Assembly (NCBI RefSeq): GCF_000328475.2
Contig: NC_026499.1
Location: 186,001 to 250,000, forward strand
Direction: 5' to 3'
DNA from: Mycosarcoma maydis
Taxonomy: Eukaryota; Basidiomycota; Ustilaginomycetes; Ustilaginales
DNA: 64,000 nt
In this document: in pieces, positions 19,090 to 29,643 of the stretch
How positions within the stretch are numbered: position 1 is the first letter of the stretch
How the letters are laid out: each line of letters starts with the position of its first letter
The notes under the pieces: model-generated
The model's input: only the letters and a program-made list of their open reading frames with translations
Databases searched by the model: none
Told to the model about the DNA's origin: nothing
Translations under genes and position numbers: made by a program

Positions 19090-22000
19090 TCAGAAGACCA
19101 AGCTGGTCAGCTTGGCCAACTCGACCTCGCGCGGTCCTAGCGCAGCCAGCCAGCGCTCGTATGCATAATCATGATGTGTGCCGAGCCACGATGTGAGCGC
19201 ACGAGAAGAGTTGCGCGTCGATCTGCGCGCCGACAGGGTGGCTGGCGATTGCAAGTGTTCGCCCCGAGATTCGAGCGCCTGCGATTCGTGCTGCAGCGAC
19301 GCGTGAATCGAGGCGAGATCCTCATCGATCATCGCCATGAGCCGAACGATGGGTGCATAGTCGATGACCAGAGAGTCGGGGAGTAGCGAGCAAGAGCAAT
19401 TGTGCGTGAGCAGAGGTGCGACCAAGCCGTGTAGTCGCGCCGCTTGGCGTCTTTGCAGCGTGTTGAGCAGAGTCCGAGTCATCCTGACCTGACCGATCTG
19501 ATGCACACCATCGCTAGTCACGATCGACGCCATACCCGCCACACCCAAGCGTGCATGAAGCTCTGCCAACGTCGATCTGTACTCGACCTCGCCACTTGGT
19601 GTCAGTGCCTGCCTCTGCTGATGCCTCGCCAGCGGTTGAGCCACCAGCTGCACCCATGACCCCCACTGTCTCGACGACGCCTGTACGTCCACACCCGCAT
19701 CCCCGAATTCTTCCGCGTCCTGTCGCCCCAAGCACGTCTCCAACACGTCCGCTAGACTGCTCGACTCTGCTGCGCTAGCCACAGCTTTCATGCTCGCCTG
19801 CTTGGCCGCTTGTGATTCGCTGAATGCTCGCTTCTGCGCTTCTTCGTACGAGATGCGTCGAGTGGTACAGGCGAGATGGCCGAACTGCATCTGAGTGAGC
19901 GCTTGTCGCAGGTCGGCTGTCGCTTCTCCTTGCGCATCTAGCGCTGCCTCGGTACCGGGCAAGTCGTACACCATTGCTTCAATTACGTCGGCTCTGACAA
20001 ACCGTCCCATCTGCGCCGCTACAGTTTGCAGCCATGGTACCACTCCTTTTTCCAAGCCAGGCTTGACGTACTCTAGCACCTGCTGAACGGGCAAATCGTG
20101 AACGGGCACCAAGTCGAGCTCGTTGCAGACGACCACCACAGGACGTTTGCTCTCTGCCACAAGCTCCACCACGGCAGCCCAAAATCCCTTGTCTTCTTCG
20201 AACAGAACGTCGGCTTCTTCGATCAGGATGAGCGATTGTCGGATCGCCGGCGAGGCTGCGTTCGATCCAACACCGGCGGTACAAGCTGCCGACGTGCAGG
20301 GATGCGGTCTCCTGAACGTTGCACCTCCACCAACGCCACCGGATGCAACCATGTGGTTACGTCCCAGATCGCCGACAGCGGCGAGAAGCTCTTTCCCGCT
20401 ACGCTTGCCCATACCTGGGTACAGCTCAAACACTTCGTAGCCGAGTTCGACGGCGCATGCATAGACCGACGCTGTTTTGCCGCTGCCACTGGGTCCGGTC
20501 AGGATCATGCAGTTGGTGAGCCTGTCGAGAGACGCGTATTCCTTGGGATGCACAGTATGAAATGCGTGACGTGATGCGTACTCTTCCGACTGGCTGGTTG
20601 CGGGTGCTGAAGATGCAGATGCAGATGTCGATGCAGATGCAAGAGTGGCTTGAGATGACTTGACCTCGTCAACACCCTCATCGTCGGTGAGTGAACAAGT
20701 GCGGTGGATCTTGGCAAACCTGCCGAACCATTTGTCGTTGGCAATCGACTGGTCGTACTCGCCGATAACGTCGTCGTCGTCGTCCGCGTCGTCGTCGACG
20801 ATGAAATCACCCAAGCCGTCGCTGTCGTTGTCGTCGCTATAGCCTCGTCTCGCCCTTCTGCGTTTGGTGCGATCCACGCGTCGCTGGACGGCGTGTTTGC
20901 GCTTATGATCCGAGGTGGTGACCGAGCCAGGTGCAGCTACCAGCAAACGGCGCAGCCAGTCCAGCAGATAGCACGCCGCGGTTTCGTTGCCCACGCAGGC
21001 ACACGAGAGGTGTGGCCGAAATGCATCGGTCCACATTTGCCCCGAGGAACGACAGGATTCCGCTTGCTTGCCTACCAAGGCAGCAGCAAGTGGAGAAACA
21101 CGCTCCATCTTGGCCTGTCGTACAAAGTCGTCTGTACAGCCAAACTCAGCCGAGCCAGTCAGCGTGATGCCGTTGAGCGGCGGCTGAGGTCGAGTGCGAT
21201 TCATCTGGGTGACAAAGTCGGTCGGTGGCGGATCGTGACTTTTCCTTGGCGAGGGGCTTGACGATCGCGACTGCCAGCGAGACCGAAACGCTACGAGGTT
21301 AGAACGAGCTTTGGATAGCAGCTCGTTCTCGTCATCCGCGAGCCCTGCCACATGCATGTCTTGCTGTGTGGGCCAAGGAGCGTTTCTTGGTTTCTTTGGC
21401 TTGGATGAAGAAGTTCTTTGAGTTGCAAACAGGCTCCAGGAAGCGGGTGCACTGTTGAAGAGTGAGTTAGACGCTGTTGCAGAGGCCTTGACCTGTCCGT
21501 TTGCGTGATGCGGCGGTCCGGTCTTTCCGTCGTCTCCGCCCTCGCCCGCGACGTGTATTGGCGGAGCAGACGGTTGCTTTGGCTTCTTTGCAAAGAAGGG
21601 ATGAGGAATCGCCGATGCCGCCGTACTGGAGCGCTTGACTGCAAGACTGGTTGGTTTTGGCTCGACTTGCTTGGACGGATGCTGCGATCGAGTTGAAGAT
21701 GGAGGTGTACAAGATCTCGAGGCTTGGGCGTTTGACGCAGTTGCAGACTGATGCTCATCCTTGTCGATCGAAGCATGCGAATACGACTCGAAAAGCTCAA
21801 ACGCGCCTGTACGCTGCGCATCGCTGAGGCAAGGCTCGTCCGTCTTTGACTGGCGCGGCTGCTTGGGCACCTTGGGCACCTTGGCGGCCTCTCTTGCCTG
21901 GAGCTTTGCTTGTCGCTTTTCCTCCTTGCGCCTTGCGGCCTCTTGCGCTCTATCTGCGCGAAGCACTGCCTTGAGATCCTCACGGTACGAAACAGGTGGT

Positions 22001-22521
22001 TTTGCTCGACTCGAACGAGCACGTCGTTTCTGCTCCGTGTCCGAGTCGTCGTTCGAGTCGGTTGATTGAGACGAAGGGCCGCCCGGTTGGAAGAATGGAT
22101 GAACGCGTGGCGGCGGCCTGCTTATGCATTCTGATGCTGGTGCAGCAGTGACAGCTGGAGTGGACATCTCAGCGCTGGACAGAGCATCTGTCTCGGTTGC
22201 CAAAGATACATCCGCCTGCGGCGTTGATGCAAGGATGCTGGCGCTTGGGGTGACGGCACAAGAAGATGGCCACGAGGCCGCTGTCGCATCAGTGTCCTGA
22301 AGTATCTTGTCTGGAATTGGCATCTCGTTTAGCTGGTCTGGATTCGTCGCAGTTGGTGGTGAGCTCAAGAACAGCGCTGGGTCGAGCTGCAGTTCAAGAG
22401 TCTGTTGTTGATGTTGCTCAGAACGGTAGTGTGCGTGTACGACATGTTGCTGACCAGCATCGAAGGGTGATGGAGCCGCGTCGTGAGCTGGCGCAGCCCA
22501 TGGCAAAGTGGGTTGTCTCAT
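19090..22521 (-). CDS. ELG1: ELG1/ATAD5-type RFC-like AAA+ ATPase (PCNA unloader)
   Basis: The protein is 1143 residues from ATG 22521-22519 (MRQPTLPW); an in-frame GTG further upstream is not used. The first 500 residues are disordered and basic, with HPFF motifs. Around 650-850 is the AAA+ core: Walker A in TGPSGSGKTASVYACAVELG, then EVFELYPGMGKRSGKELL, and Walker B in SLILIEEADVLFEEDKGFW, the pattern of ATAD5/Elg1 rather than Rfc1 or Ctf18. A C-terminal helical region follows. Elg1 replaces Rfc1 in a clamp-loader-like complex that removes PCNA from DNA after replication. An Asp/Glu-rich block (DNDSDGLGDFIVDDDADD) precedes the ATPase. Confidence 0.85.
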   Translation of the reverse strand: MRQPTLPWAAPAHDAAPSPFDAGQQHVVHAHYRSEQHQQQTLELQLDPALFLSSPPTATNPDQLNEMPIPDKILQDTDATAASWPSSCAVTPSASILASTPQADVSLATETDALSSAEMSTPAVTAAPASECISRPPPRVHPFFQPGGPSSQSTDSNDDSDTEQKRRARSSRAKPPVSYREDLKAVLRADRAQEAARRKEEKRQAKLQAREAAKVPKVPKQPRQSKTDEPCLSDAQRTGAFELFESYSHASIDKDEHQSATASNAQASRSCTPPSSTRSQHPSKQVEPKPTSLAVKRSSTAASAIPHPFFAKKPKQPSAPPIHVAGEGGDDGKTGPPHHANGQVKASATASNSLFNSAPASWSLFATQRTSSSKPKKPRNAPWPTQQDMHVAGLADDENELLSKARSNLVAFRSRWQSRSSSPSPRKSHDPPPTDFVTQMNRTRPQPPLNGITLTGSAEFGCTDDFVRQAKMERVSPLAAALVGKQAESCRSSGQMWTDAFRPHLSCACVGNETAACYLLDWLRRLLVAAPGSVTTSDHKRKHAVQRRVDRTKRRRARRGYSDDNDSDGLGDFIVDDDADDDDDVIGEYDQSIANDKWFGRFAKIHRTCSLTDDEGVDEVKSSQATLASASTSASASSAPATSQSEEYASRHAFHTVHPKEYASLDRLTNCMILTGPSGSGKTASVYACAVELGYEVFELYPGMGKRSGKELLAAVGDLGRNHMVASGGVGGGATFRRPHPCTSAACTAGVGSNAASPAIRQSLILIEEADVLFEEDKGFWAAVVELVAESKRPVVVVCNELDLVPVHDLPVQQVLEYVKPGLEKGVVPWLQTVAAQMGRFVRADVIEAMVYDLPGTEAALDAQGEATADLRQALTQMQFGHLACTTRRISYEEAQKRAFSESQAAKQASMKAVASAAESSSLADVLETCLGRQDAEEFGDAGVDVQASSRQWGSWVQLVAQPLARHQQRQALTPSGEVEYRSTLAELHARLGVAGMASIVTSDGVHQIGQVRMTRTLLNTLQRRQAARLHGLVAPLLTHNCSCSLLPDSLVIDYAPIVRLMAMIDEDLASIHASLQHESQALESRGEHLQSPATLSARRSTRNSSRALTSWLGTHHDYAYERWLAALGPREVELAKLTSLVF

Positions 22522-23129
22522 GACACTGCCATCAGCTCGTTTGGGCGTGGCGTTTGGGTCGGGGTGTGGTGGGTTGGTGGTGGTGGACCACGTCGAATTC
22601 ACGATTCGTGATCGAAAGCGAAAAGTGTGCTTCTCTGCTGTGTCATTTTCATCTACGCGACGCGACCTGGCGCGACTGAGGCGTGAGAGAGGCAAAGAGC
22701 CACGCACGTTACACAGGCACGTCCCTCACGCCTGTGAAGCACGTGGGCACAAGCCTGAGCGTGGGGAAGCGAGCTGTTTTGCTGTTAGGTTGTGCGTCTC
22801 TCACATAGCGATGACGGTTCCACGATTCACGATTCCTCTGACGCCAGCAAGATGACGTCGTTGAGCTGCCCAGAACGGCGCTCGTGACTACAGGGTCGAG
22901 GATTGCTTAGGGGGTCGGTTCGTCGATCTGTACATACGATGGTGGTTTTGAACGAGTGCTGACGTACAGTGCGACACCACAGGCAGGGTCTGAGCCAATT
23001 CGTGATTGTGAATCATGCAAGTTTGTCCGTGTTTGAGCTCTCCCATAAATGCTCTGCTCGATGCACTGCTTCTTGACAGGCATCCAGCCAACCAGCATCA
23101 CAGCTTGACATCCACCTTGAATCAACGAC
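22522..23129. other. divergent ELG1 and small-gene promoter region
   Basis: Single heptamer-like copies occur near 22598-22610 and 22820-22835. No gene is recognised. Confidence 0.5.
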
Positions 23130-23535
23130 ATGAGTGCAGGTGACAAGATTGGCGGTGTCTTGAAAGGGTAAGTCTCCTCTGGACCACCGAACCCCTGCAC
23201 ATGCCACTAGTTCACACGCTGATGCGCTCACCCGTCATCCTCGTCTCCTCTACAGCGCCATCGAAACCATCCACGGTGCAGGCGAGTCCATCCGTGGCAA
23301 CATTAACGACCGCCTCGACTCGGCAGGCGAAGGTCTCAGAAGCGCCGACTCGACCAATTCGACCGCAAACGCTTCTGATCCCTCCACCTTTGGTAGGAGC
23401 AGCGACTACAACAACTCTGCCAACCACCAGGACGTCGCCAAAAACGGTAGCGCCGAGTTCAAGCACGGTATCTCAAAGCTCCAGAATGCTTTCAGCTCCA
23501 ACACCACCTCGTCCAAGCCTCAATCGTCGACCTGA
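23130..23535 (+). CDS. small hydrophilic conserved-type protein, function unknown (2 exons)
   Basis: Exons 23130-23167 and 23256-23535, joined across a GTAAGT...CAG intron, give 105 residues. The protein starts MSAGDKIGGVLKGAIETIHG, continues AGESIRGNINDRLDSAGEGL, then is Ser/Asn/Thr-rich and ends SKPQSST. It has no signal peptide, membrane span or cysteine; the first 45 residues look like an amphipathic helix, and later HQDVAKNGSAEFKHGISKLQ could form another. This resembles small stress- or nutrient-induced hydrophilic fungal proteins in style, but I do not recognise a named family. The in-frame splice and single long exon make the gene credible. It converges on RICTOR with 153 bp between stops. 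Confidence 0.7.
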
Positions 23536-23688
23536 TCCAATCGTGGATCGTGAATCGCTCGTGGGCCTCTCCTGCGCGCGCTCATCTCTTGGAAATCTTA
23601 CACCTGGACTCTTCCCTCTCACGTCTCACATCAAAGGCCAGATCGCATATCGGCCTGTGTTACAGAACAAGTGATCGCAGTGTGTGTG

Positions 23689-26600
23689 TTATACCTCCTC
23701 GACGCCGAATCCGATCACTCTCTTGGCCGGAGCAGCTACCACCTTTTCCGCTTGCATCGGCTCATGTCTTGCGTACCAGTGTCCCTTGAGCGTCGACGAC
23801 CGCATGCTGGTTCCTCTGCCATTTCCAGACGCTGTCATGCGCCGATTCGCCCCTCCAAAACCGTGCCCGGGTTGTAACATCGGTTTGGTCCCTTCTTGTG
23901 AAGTATCGCTCGCCTCGTCATCCGACGACAGGTTGCTGGAAAGTCCTACCTCGTCCGCATCCTCATCATTTTGACTATCCTCGTCATCACCATACCTTGC
24001 CGTTCCGTTCCCTCTTCTCGCCTGAGTCAAGTGCGGCGGAGACGATTCTGAATCTCGATCTGAAACCGACTGCATAGACGAGTCATGACCCGCTAGAGCG
24101 CTCAAGCCATGCTGGGGCTGCTCCTTGTCTTGGCTTTGGCGTCCCAGTCCCCGTATCGTGGCATTTTCAAATCTTTCCGAAGTGTCCCTTGATCCGCTTG
24201 TCGTCAAGCACGGCGATCGGACGGCATTTGCCATGTCAGCTTCAGATGGGGATCGCATAGAATGCGCGGCCTGGAGATGCCTGGCCTGGATCAGCCTTTG
24301 TCTGCTGGCCCGGATTCCTTGGACCACATCTTCGTCCAAGCTAACGTCAAAGAGATCCCAGATATACCGTCTCACCGAGACGCGGAAATAAAAGTGGTTC
24401 ATCAACTCCAAAGCTCTCGCCATCACCGACAAATCCTTGAACATGGCTTTGTGCTTGGCCTTGAGTCTGCTCAACGCTCGTGATGCATTAGCTGCCAGGA
24501 TCGAGTTGCCAAGGTTAGCGATTGAAGTAATAATCTTATTCGCCACCAGCGTCTCGGGTGGTGCCAGCTCGAGGTAGCTCAGGTCCGGCACCTTGTTGAC
24601 CTCCCAGCGAGCAATTGAGACCAGCCGATTGACGTCGTCAGGGATGCACAGTCCCATCGGTGCCCCCAGAGGCGTGCACACCGATTGCCATCCATAGTCC
24701 TGCAGCGCTTCGGCTCCCGAATTCGTCGATGCGATGAGTCCCAGCACGAAGAAGCACGTGCCACGAACCGACAACACCGCAGAGTTCTCGGCAATCTCGA
24801 CAATCTGACTAACCAGATCTTCTGCTTCTAGAAATGGCAGTCCAAGCTCGTTGGCGCCGATATTGCCGACGGTCCACAGAATGCTCTTGAGCTTGTTGAT
24901 AAGCTCGCTGTCCGAAGTTTCGCCGCCATGCTGACGGATGAAGTGCGCAAACTCAGCAAAGTGACCTTTCTGCTGAAGAATCCGACAGCCTTCTGGCGTT
25001 TTGGCCAGTTCACCGTAAAAATGAGGCGGTACCACACCGTCCTTTGCAGGGTCGACCGTGGCGGGCGGTGGAGGTGCAAAAGCGGACGTTGACGTTTGAC
25101 CATTTGAGGCACCTGCACCACCGCCGTTGGTTGGTGATTTGCGGTAAATGCTGAAAAAGTCGGCAAGCATCACTTCGACCTCGACCATGTAACGCTGATT
25201 GCGCTCGTTGAACCATTCATCCATCTCGCGATCAATGTATTCGCCCTGCCAGAGATATCGGATTCCAACCGATGTCGATAGGAACTTGAGCAAGAGCGGA
25301 TGGCCTAGCTCACCCAGGTGATCCAGAGTGGGCCGCATCGAGACGACTTTTTCGAGGATTTGAATCGAGGTACAGGCCTCCTCGACCACTTTGGTGGCGA
25401 GCTGACGCACATCAACCGACGGATCGTACAGCTGCGTGAGCAGCAGGTTGAGCGTCCAGTCGCTCTGCACCCTCGATCCAGTCTTGACATTGGCGGCCAA
25501 GGTCTGCTGTCGAATGAGCTCAGCCAGGTGCCGCGTTGCAAAGAGACGCACATCTCGATAGCTCGATGTGAGTGCCTTTGCGAGGATGATCCTCGAGTGG
25601 CCATCAATGCTGTAGTCCACGTTTTCGATGACCGCCTTGACAATATCGTCTCTGCTGCGCAGCGCGCAGAGATGGTACAAGGGAGTGAAGATCTTGAAGC
25701 GTTCCAGCAAGCGAATCCCTTCAGCCGACTGGGTCAGAATGCCGATCATCTCAAAGTAGCCTGAGGTGAGCGTCTCGTCCATTCGCTTGCGTGAGAGCAG
25801 AGGATCCGAGGTGGAGAGACCTGAGAGTGGATCGAGCTGATCCAGGCACTCGCGCACCTCGCGGAGCAAGCGATCTTCGCTCAAAACGCGTGCACCTTCA
25901 GGTGTCGCGGCGAGTGTGCTCAGCAGCAGACAGCCGAGCCGAACGAAGCGCCGGTTTGCGTTGAGTTTGCGTATGCTGGCGAAGCGAAGCGCAAATGGGT
26001 GGAAAAAAGCGAGAACACGTTTGAGCAGCTTTGAGCCCTTGACTACATCATCGAGCCTTTTCGCGTTGAGCAAGGGGCCTTCTAGCATCTCTGTAAGAGT
26101 CTCGAGATTCCATTTTGTGTGGTCTTTGGTGACGAGGACCTGGGTGTCGACCATCATGTTGCGGAATTGGACATCGTCGATCTGCATGCCCATGCGCATC
26201 TTGGTCTTTTCGACCTGCCTCTGGCCTCTGCGCATCGATTCTTCGATCGAGTTGGAGCGATCGCGCGCTGTACTTTGCGCGGTGCCGCTTAGGGCAGCTG
26301 CGCTGATCATGGCTTCGTGGTGCGCACGATGGCGATTGGCGCTGTCGATCGAGGCGAGCGCGCTAGCAGCTGCTTGCCTTTCGTCGCTCTTTTCGAGGTT
26401 GAAGTTGGCAGCAAGCGAAAAGAGGCGGGGCAGCGAATGGATGTTACCTCCCATGGAGGGTGGATGGACGCGTTTAGAGACTTGAAGCAACTCTCCCATG
26501 AGCATCGTCGCCTTTCTTGCCATTGTGGGAGCGTGCTCGATGACATGGATGAGGGCATCCACAAGACCTGATTCGAAAAAGACAACGAGGAGGAGTGCGA

Positions 26601-28659
26601 GGTAGTGATCCACGAGATTAAGCCTGCTGCGCGGCTGATCACCAAGTTCACCCAGACGTGTGATGGCTTGAGCTGCAGGTGGAGCGTCGGGGTCGAGTCT
26701 GGGCGAGGAGGAGGATGTCCTATGACTGCTCTCACGCTTACTTGCCGGATCCACTCGTCCGGTGGCGCCACGAACGTTGAAGAGGTCGTAGAGCATGTCG
26801 AGTAGAACGCTCTTGACGTCGAGCGTGTTGACACGTAGCGCCTGGACAAGCGATTTGATCGCACGCTTGTCGTCCATGCACAGATAGATGAGACCTGCCC
26901 AGGAGCGGAGGAGGACGGTGACGACGGAAGCGGTGGATCGCAGTAGAGCATCGTAGGTGATGGGTTTCTGCACCGGAGTCTCTGTGAAGCCCGAGAGGGC
27001 GATTTCGAGATCGACACCTGGACGCAGATGCTGACGAGTGCCAGGCATGTCAACGAGGTAGATGAAGACCTGGATCAAAGTGGGTGAGAATTCGGTGGCG
27101 CCCTCGGTGAGCGCCTGGAGAGTGGCCCTGAGGCCACCAGCTTTGATGAGCAGCCGAAGATCAAAGACGGCAAGCTCGGCGAGCGTTTCGAGGCAGATGT
27201 GACGGAGCCTGTCTTCGGAATGCTCTGCGACGGCAGCGAGAGCACGAATTACGCCGGGCGCCACGAGTTGCTGCAAGTCGAGGGCGAGACGATCAGGAGC
27301 TGTGGTGATGGATCGCAGTGCTGCCAGCTCCATGATGGCTCGTATGAGTTTGATGGCTTGCACCTTTTCGAGCTCAAAACGATTATCACGGATGAGGGTA
27401 CGTGAGAGGTAAATGTCGAGGCCCTTTTCGCGACAGCGTGAGACGAGCGGCGAAAGTGGCTGTATGAGAGCGTGGCGGAGTAGGCGGTAGGTGGCAGCGC
27501 GCAACTCTTTGCCTGCTCGATCGCACAGATGAGGCATGGCAGCATCTACGAGGTGATCGAGGGGTAGTTCGTAGCGGACACGCGCATGTAGCTTGAGAAT
27601 GTCGACGAGACGATTGATTTGGTCGATCTGGTGCTTGGCTTGATCGTCGAGACCCGTTGCGTTGCTGGGCGTACGTGCGTGTGAAGAGGCGCCGGAAGCT
27701 ATGGCTGCTGCTCTGGAACGTGCAACGGTTCTGCGAGCCATACGTGGCAGCGCGAGATTCGAGCTGGGCGGCGAGACTGGATCAACGGTGGCGGTAGAAA
27801 CGACAGCGGGGCCAGTTTGAACGGTTGGTGAGGACGTGTCGGCATTTTCTGAGAGAGTGGGCAGCATTGCGGGTGGAGGGATGGGAGATGGCGGGCGCAA
27901 GGAGCGAATGAGCATGAGAGCCAAAGATCGTGACGCGCGAGCATCCTCTACTTCGCGGTCGTGAGATCGGGCATGCTCTGCGTCGATGTGCTGCGCCGGC
28001 TGAGTCGAAGGGACAAAGTAACGATCGAAAAGCAGGGCGGATGGGCGAGGGGAGTGCGCAGGCGCAGAGACGGATGATGGCTGTGCACCGGCAAGAGAAA
28101 GCGGAGCATGTCCGTCCAGACCGATGCCGAGACCTCCAAAAGGCGCTGCAGCGCCAGGGGGGTGGAAGTGGGAGCCAAGATCATTGACATAGTTGGTGGA
28201 AGGTGGAGAGCCATTGCTGGGGTCGAGATGGGCGGTAAGGATGTCGTAGCTGGTGTTGCGAACGGGTTGATGGCTGGGACCGGACTGGGCACTGGCACTC
28301 TCAAACAATGGACGGCCCTCGAATCCGAGTGCAGACTGCTCAAGCCTGGATATGGTGGAAGCGGGAATGTTGCAGGCAGACTCTGAATCGGAGGCGGAGG
28401 GATTGGACGCCCAGGAAGGCGGCGAGGTGGTAGAGTGTGTTTGCTTCCATCGTTGGAGCTCGGCGGTGAGAGATGCGATTCTGAGGGTGGCCGAGTCGAG
28501 CTCAGACTCGATCTGCTTGCGAAGGTCTTGCTTTGCAGAGGAGGCGAGCTTTAGGTCAAAGACACTGAGCAAATTTTCGGCGCCATCCTTGATCTTGTTC
28601 TCGATATCGATCTGGTTCTGAAGGCGTTGCGCCTCTTGGTGCGGCTGAAGCGACTCCAT
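23689..28659 (-). CDS. TSC11: RICTOR (Tsc11/Avo3/Ste20), TORC2 scaffold
   Basis: The protein is 1656 residues from ATG 28659-28657 (MESLQPHQEAQRLQ); the longer frame starts at a GTG and its extra 96 residues look untranslated. The N-terminus (about 3-80) is an HR1-like coiled coil (RLQNQIDIENKIKDGAENLL), as in other fungal Rictors. The Rictor N-terminal armadillo region starts near 350 with IDQINRLVDILKLHARVRYE and continues LVDAAMPHLCDRAGKELRAA. The middle (QVEKTKMRMGMQIDDVQFRN, FKIFTPLYHLCALRSRDDIV) and the conserved VKTGSRVQSDWTLNLLLTQL segment follow. The last 170 residues are disordered and acidic. RICTOR is the defining subunit of TORC2, which phosphorylates AGC kinases and controls actin and membrane stress responses. 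Confidence 0.9.
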   Translation of the reverse strand: MESLQPHQEAQRLQNQIDIENKIKDGAENLLSVFDLKLASSAKQDLRKQIESELDSATLRIASLTAELQRWKQTHSTTSPPSWASNPSASDSESACNIPASTISRLEQSALGFEGRPLFESASAQSGPSHQPVRNTSYDILTAHLDPSNGSPPSTNYVNDLGSHFHPPGAAAPFGGLGIGLDGHAPLSLAGAQPSSVSAPAHSPRPSALLFDRYFVPSTQPAQHIDAEHARSHDREVEDARASRSLALMLIRSLRPPSPIPPPAMLPTLSENADTSSPTVQTGPAVVSTATVDPVSPPSSNLALPRMARRTVARSRAAAIASGASSHARTPSNATGLDDQAKHQIDQINRLVDILKLHARVRYELPLDHLVDAAMPHLCDRAGKELRAATYRLLRHALIQPLSPLVSRCREKGLDIYLSRTLIRDNRFELEKVQAIKLIRAIMELAALRSITTAPDRLALDLQQLVAPGVIRALAAVAEHSEDRLRHICLETLAELAVFDLRLLIKAGGLRATLQALTEGATEFSPTLIQVFIYLVDMPGTRQHLRPGVDLEIALSGFTETPVQKPITYDALLRSTASVVTVLLRSWAGLIYLCMDDKRAIKSLVQALRVNTLDVKSVLLDMLYDLFNVRGATGRVDPASKRESSHRTSSSSPRLDPDAPPAAQAITRLGELGDQPRSRLNLVDHYLALLLVVFFESGLVDALIHVIEHAPTMARKATMLMGELLQVSKRVHPPSMGGNIHSLPRLFSLAANFNLEKSDERQAAASALASIDSANRHRAHHEAMISAAALSGTAQSTARDRSNSIEESMRRGQRQVEKTKMRMGMQIDDVQFRNMMVDTQVLVTKDHTKWNLETLTEMLEGPLLNAKRLDDVVKGSKLLKRVLAFFHPFALRFASIRKLNANRRFVRLGCLLLSTLAATPEGARVLSEDRLLREVRECLDQLDPLSGLSTSDPLLSRKRMDETLTSGYFEMIGILTQSAEGIRLLERFKIFTPLYHLCALRSRDDIVKAVIENVDYSIDGHSRIILAKALTSSYRDVRLFATRHLAELIRQQTLAANVKTGSRVQSDWTLNLLLTQLYDPSVDVRQLATKVVEEACTSIQILEKVVSMRPTLDHLGELGHPLLLKFLSTSVGIRYLWQGEYIDREMDEWFNERNQRYMVEVEVMLADFFSIYRKSPTNGGGAGASNGQTSTSAFAPPPPATVDPAKDGVVPPHFYGELAKTPEGCRILQQKGHFAEFAHFIRQHGGETSDSELINKLKSILWTVGNIGANELGLPFLEAEDLVSQIVEIAENSAVLSVRGTCFFVLGLIASTNSGAEALQDYGWQSVCTPLGAPMGLCIPDDVNRLVSIARWEVNKVPDLSYLELAPPETLVANKIITSIANLGNSILAANASRALSRLKAKHKAMFKDLSVMARALELMNHFYFRVSVRRYIWDLFDVSLDEDVVQGIRASRQRLIQARHLQAAHSMRSPSEADMANAVRSPCLTTSGSRDTSERFENATIRGLGRQSQDKEQPQHGLSALAGHDSSMQSVSDRDSESSPPHLTQARRGNGTARYGDDEDSQNDEDADEVGLSSNLSSDDEASDTSQEGTKPMLQPGHGFGGANRRMTASGNGRGTSMRSSTLKGHWYARHEPMQAEKVVAAPAKRVIGFGVEEV

Positions 28660-29643
28660 CGTCAAGCGAGCGAGCAACAGCGCGATCACCGCCGGCAGCG
28701 ATTTACAGCAAGAGCAGATTGACAGATGGAAGTCAAAGTGCTTGAGTCCATACGTGATTCCCTGAGTCGTCGAGGTTCGATGCCGGCCAAATCGCAAGAG
28801 CGCCAAGCGTTGCCTGGTGATGGGATCGAGTCGCGAGCTCTGACTCTGCAAAGTCGTGAATGGTTTGTCGTCGATACGACTGTGCCGACCAATGCTGCCG
28901 ACGGCGATGATGGCGTAGTGAGCGAGGATCCGTGCCCAACCAACCACTCACGACAGTCGGTTGGTTGGTTGGTCGGTCTGTGCAACTCAACACGGGGACC
29001 CTTGAACTTGAGTATGCTTTTGGCCGGGGTAAAAGCGCCCTGACTGAGCTGCTCTCCACAATCGTGAATTCAGTGATTCAGAATTGTGTATCACGTGAAT
29101 CGTGCGTGAATTCTCAGATTTCTGTCCGCTAATTTTGAAAGACGCACACAAAATCACGAGTCGTTAGTCACGTGAATCACGAATCGTGAATCTCGAATGT
29201 CGCAAGTCTGTGAGTGTTATGTCCCCAAAAGTTCGCACAAATTAAAGGCTGCCAAAATCACGAATCACGAATCGTGAATGAGTGAATCAGCAGGAAAAGT
29301 CACGAGTCGTGAGTGTGTGAGTCGGACTGTACCACGACTCACGACTCTGTGACTGTTCTGTGCAGTCACAGTGACGAGTACAGTAGTAAGTCTGTCTCGT
29401 GTCTGTAAGATAAAGCACGATTGGACCCTTTGCTGCTCGCCATCATCCAATCAACTCATTCACATTCGCATTCACATTTGCATTCACATTCGTGTTCGCA
29501 AACGCTTCTCAACATCTCCATCACGACAACATCCCATCACGACAACAACGACGACCGCATCGCATCCGACCTCTGTTGTTGTGTACGCAAATCCTACCGA
29601 CTGGCATCTGTCAGCACACTCAGCGCGCCACGCTGACCAACGT
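28660..29643. repeat. divergent RICTOR/PDI promoter region with heptamers
   Basis: Facing CGTGAAT/ATTCACG copies lie at about 29060-29110, 29160-29200 and 29255-29300, together with CACGACTC variants to about 29350. CATTCACATTCG-type repeats follow at 29455-29500. No gene is recognised. Confidence 0.6.

Noticed and set aside
29371..29643. N-terminal extension of the PDI-like frame
   Set aside because: The extension is built from CATTCACA-type repeats and would bury the signal peptide; the ATG at 29644 fits better.
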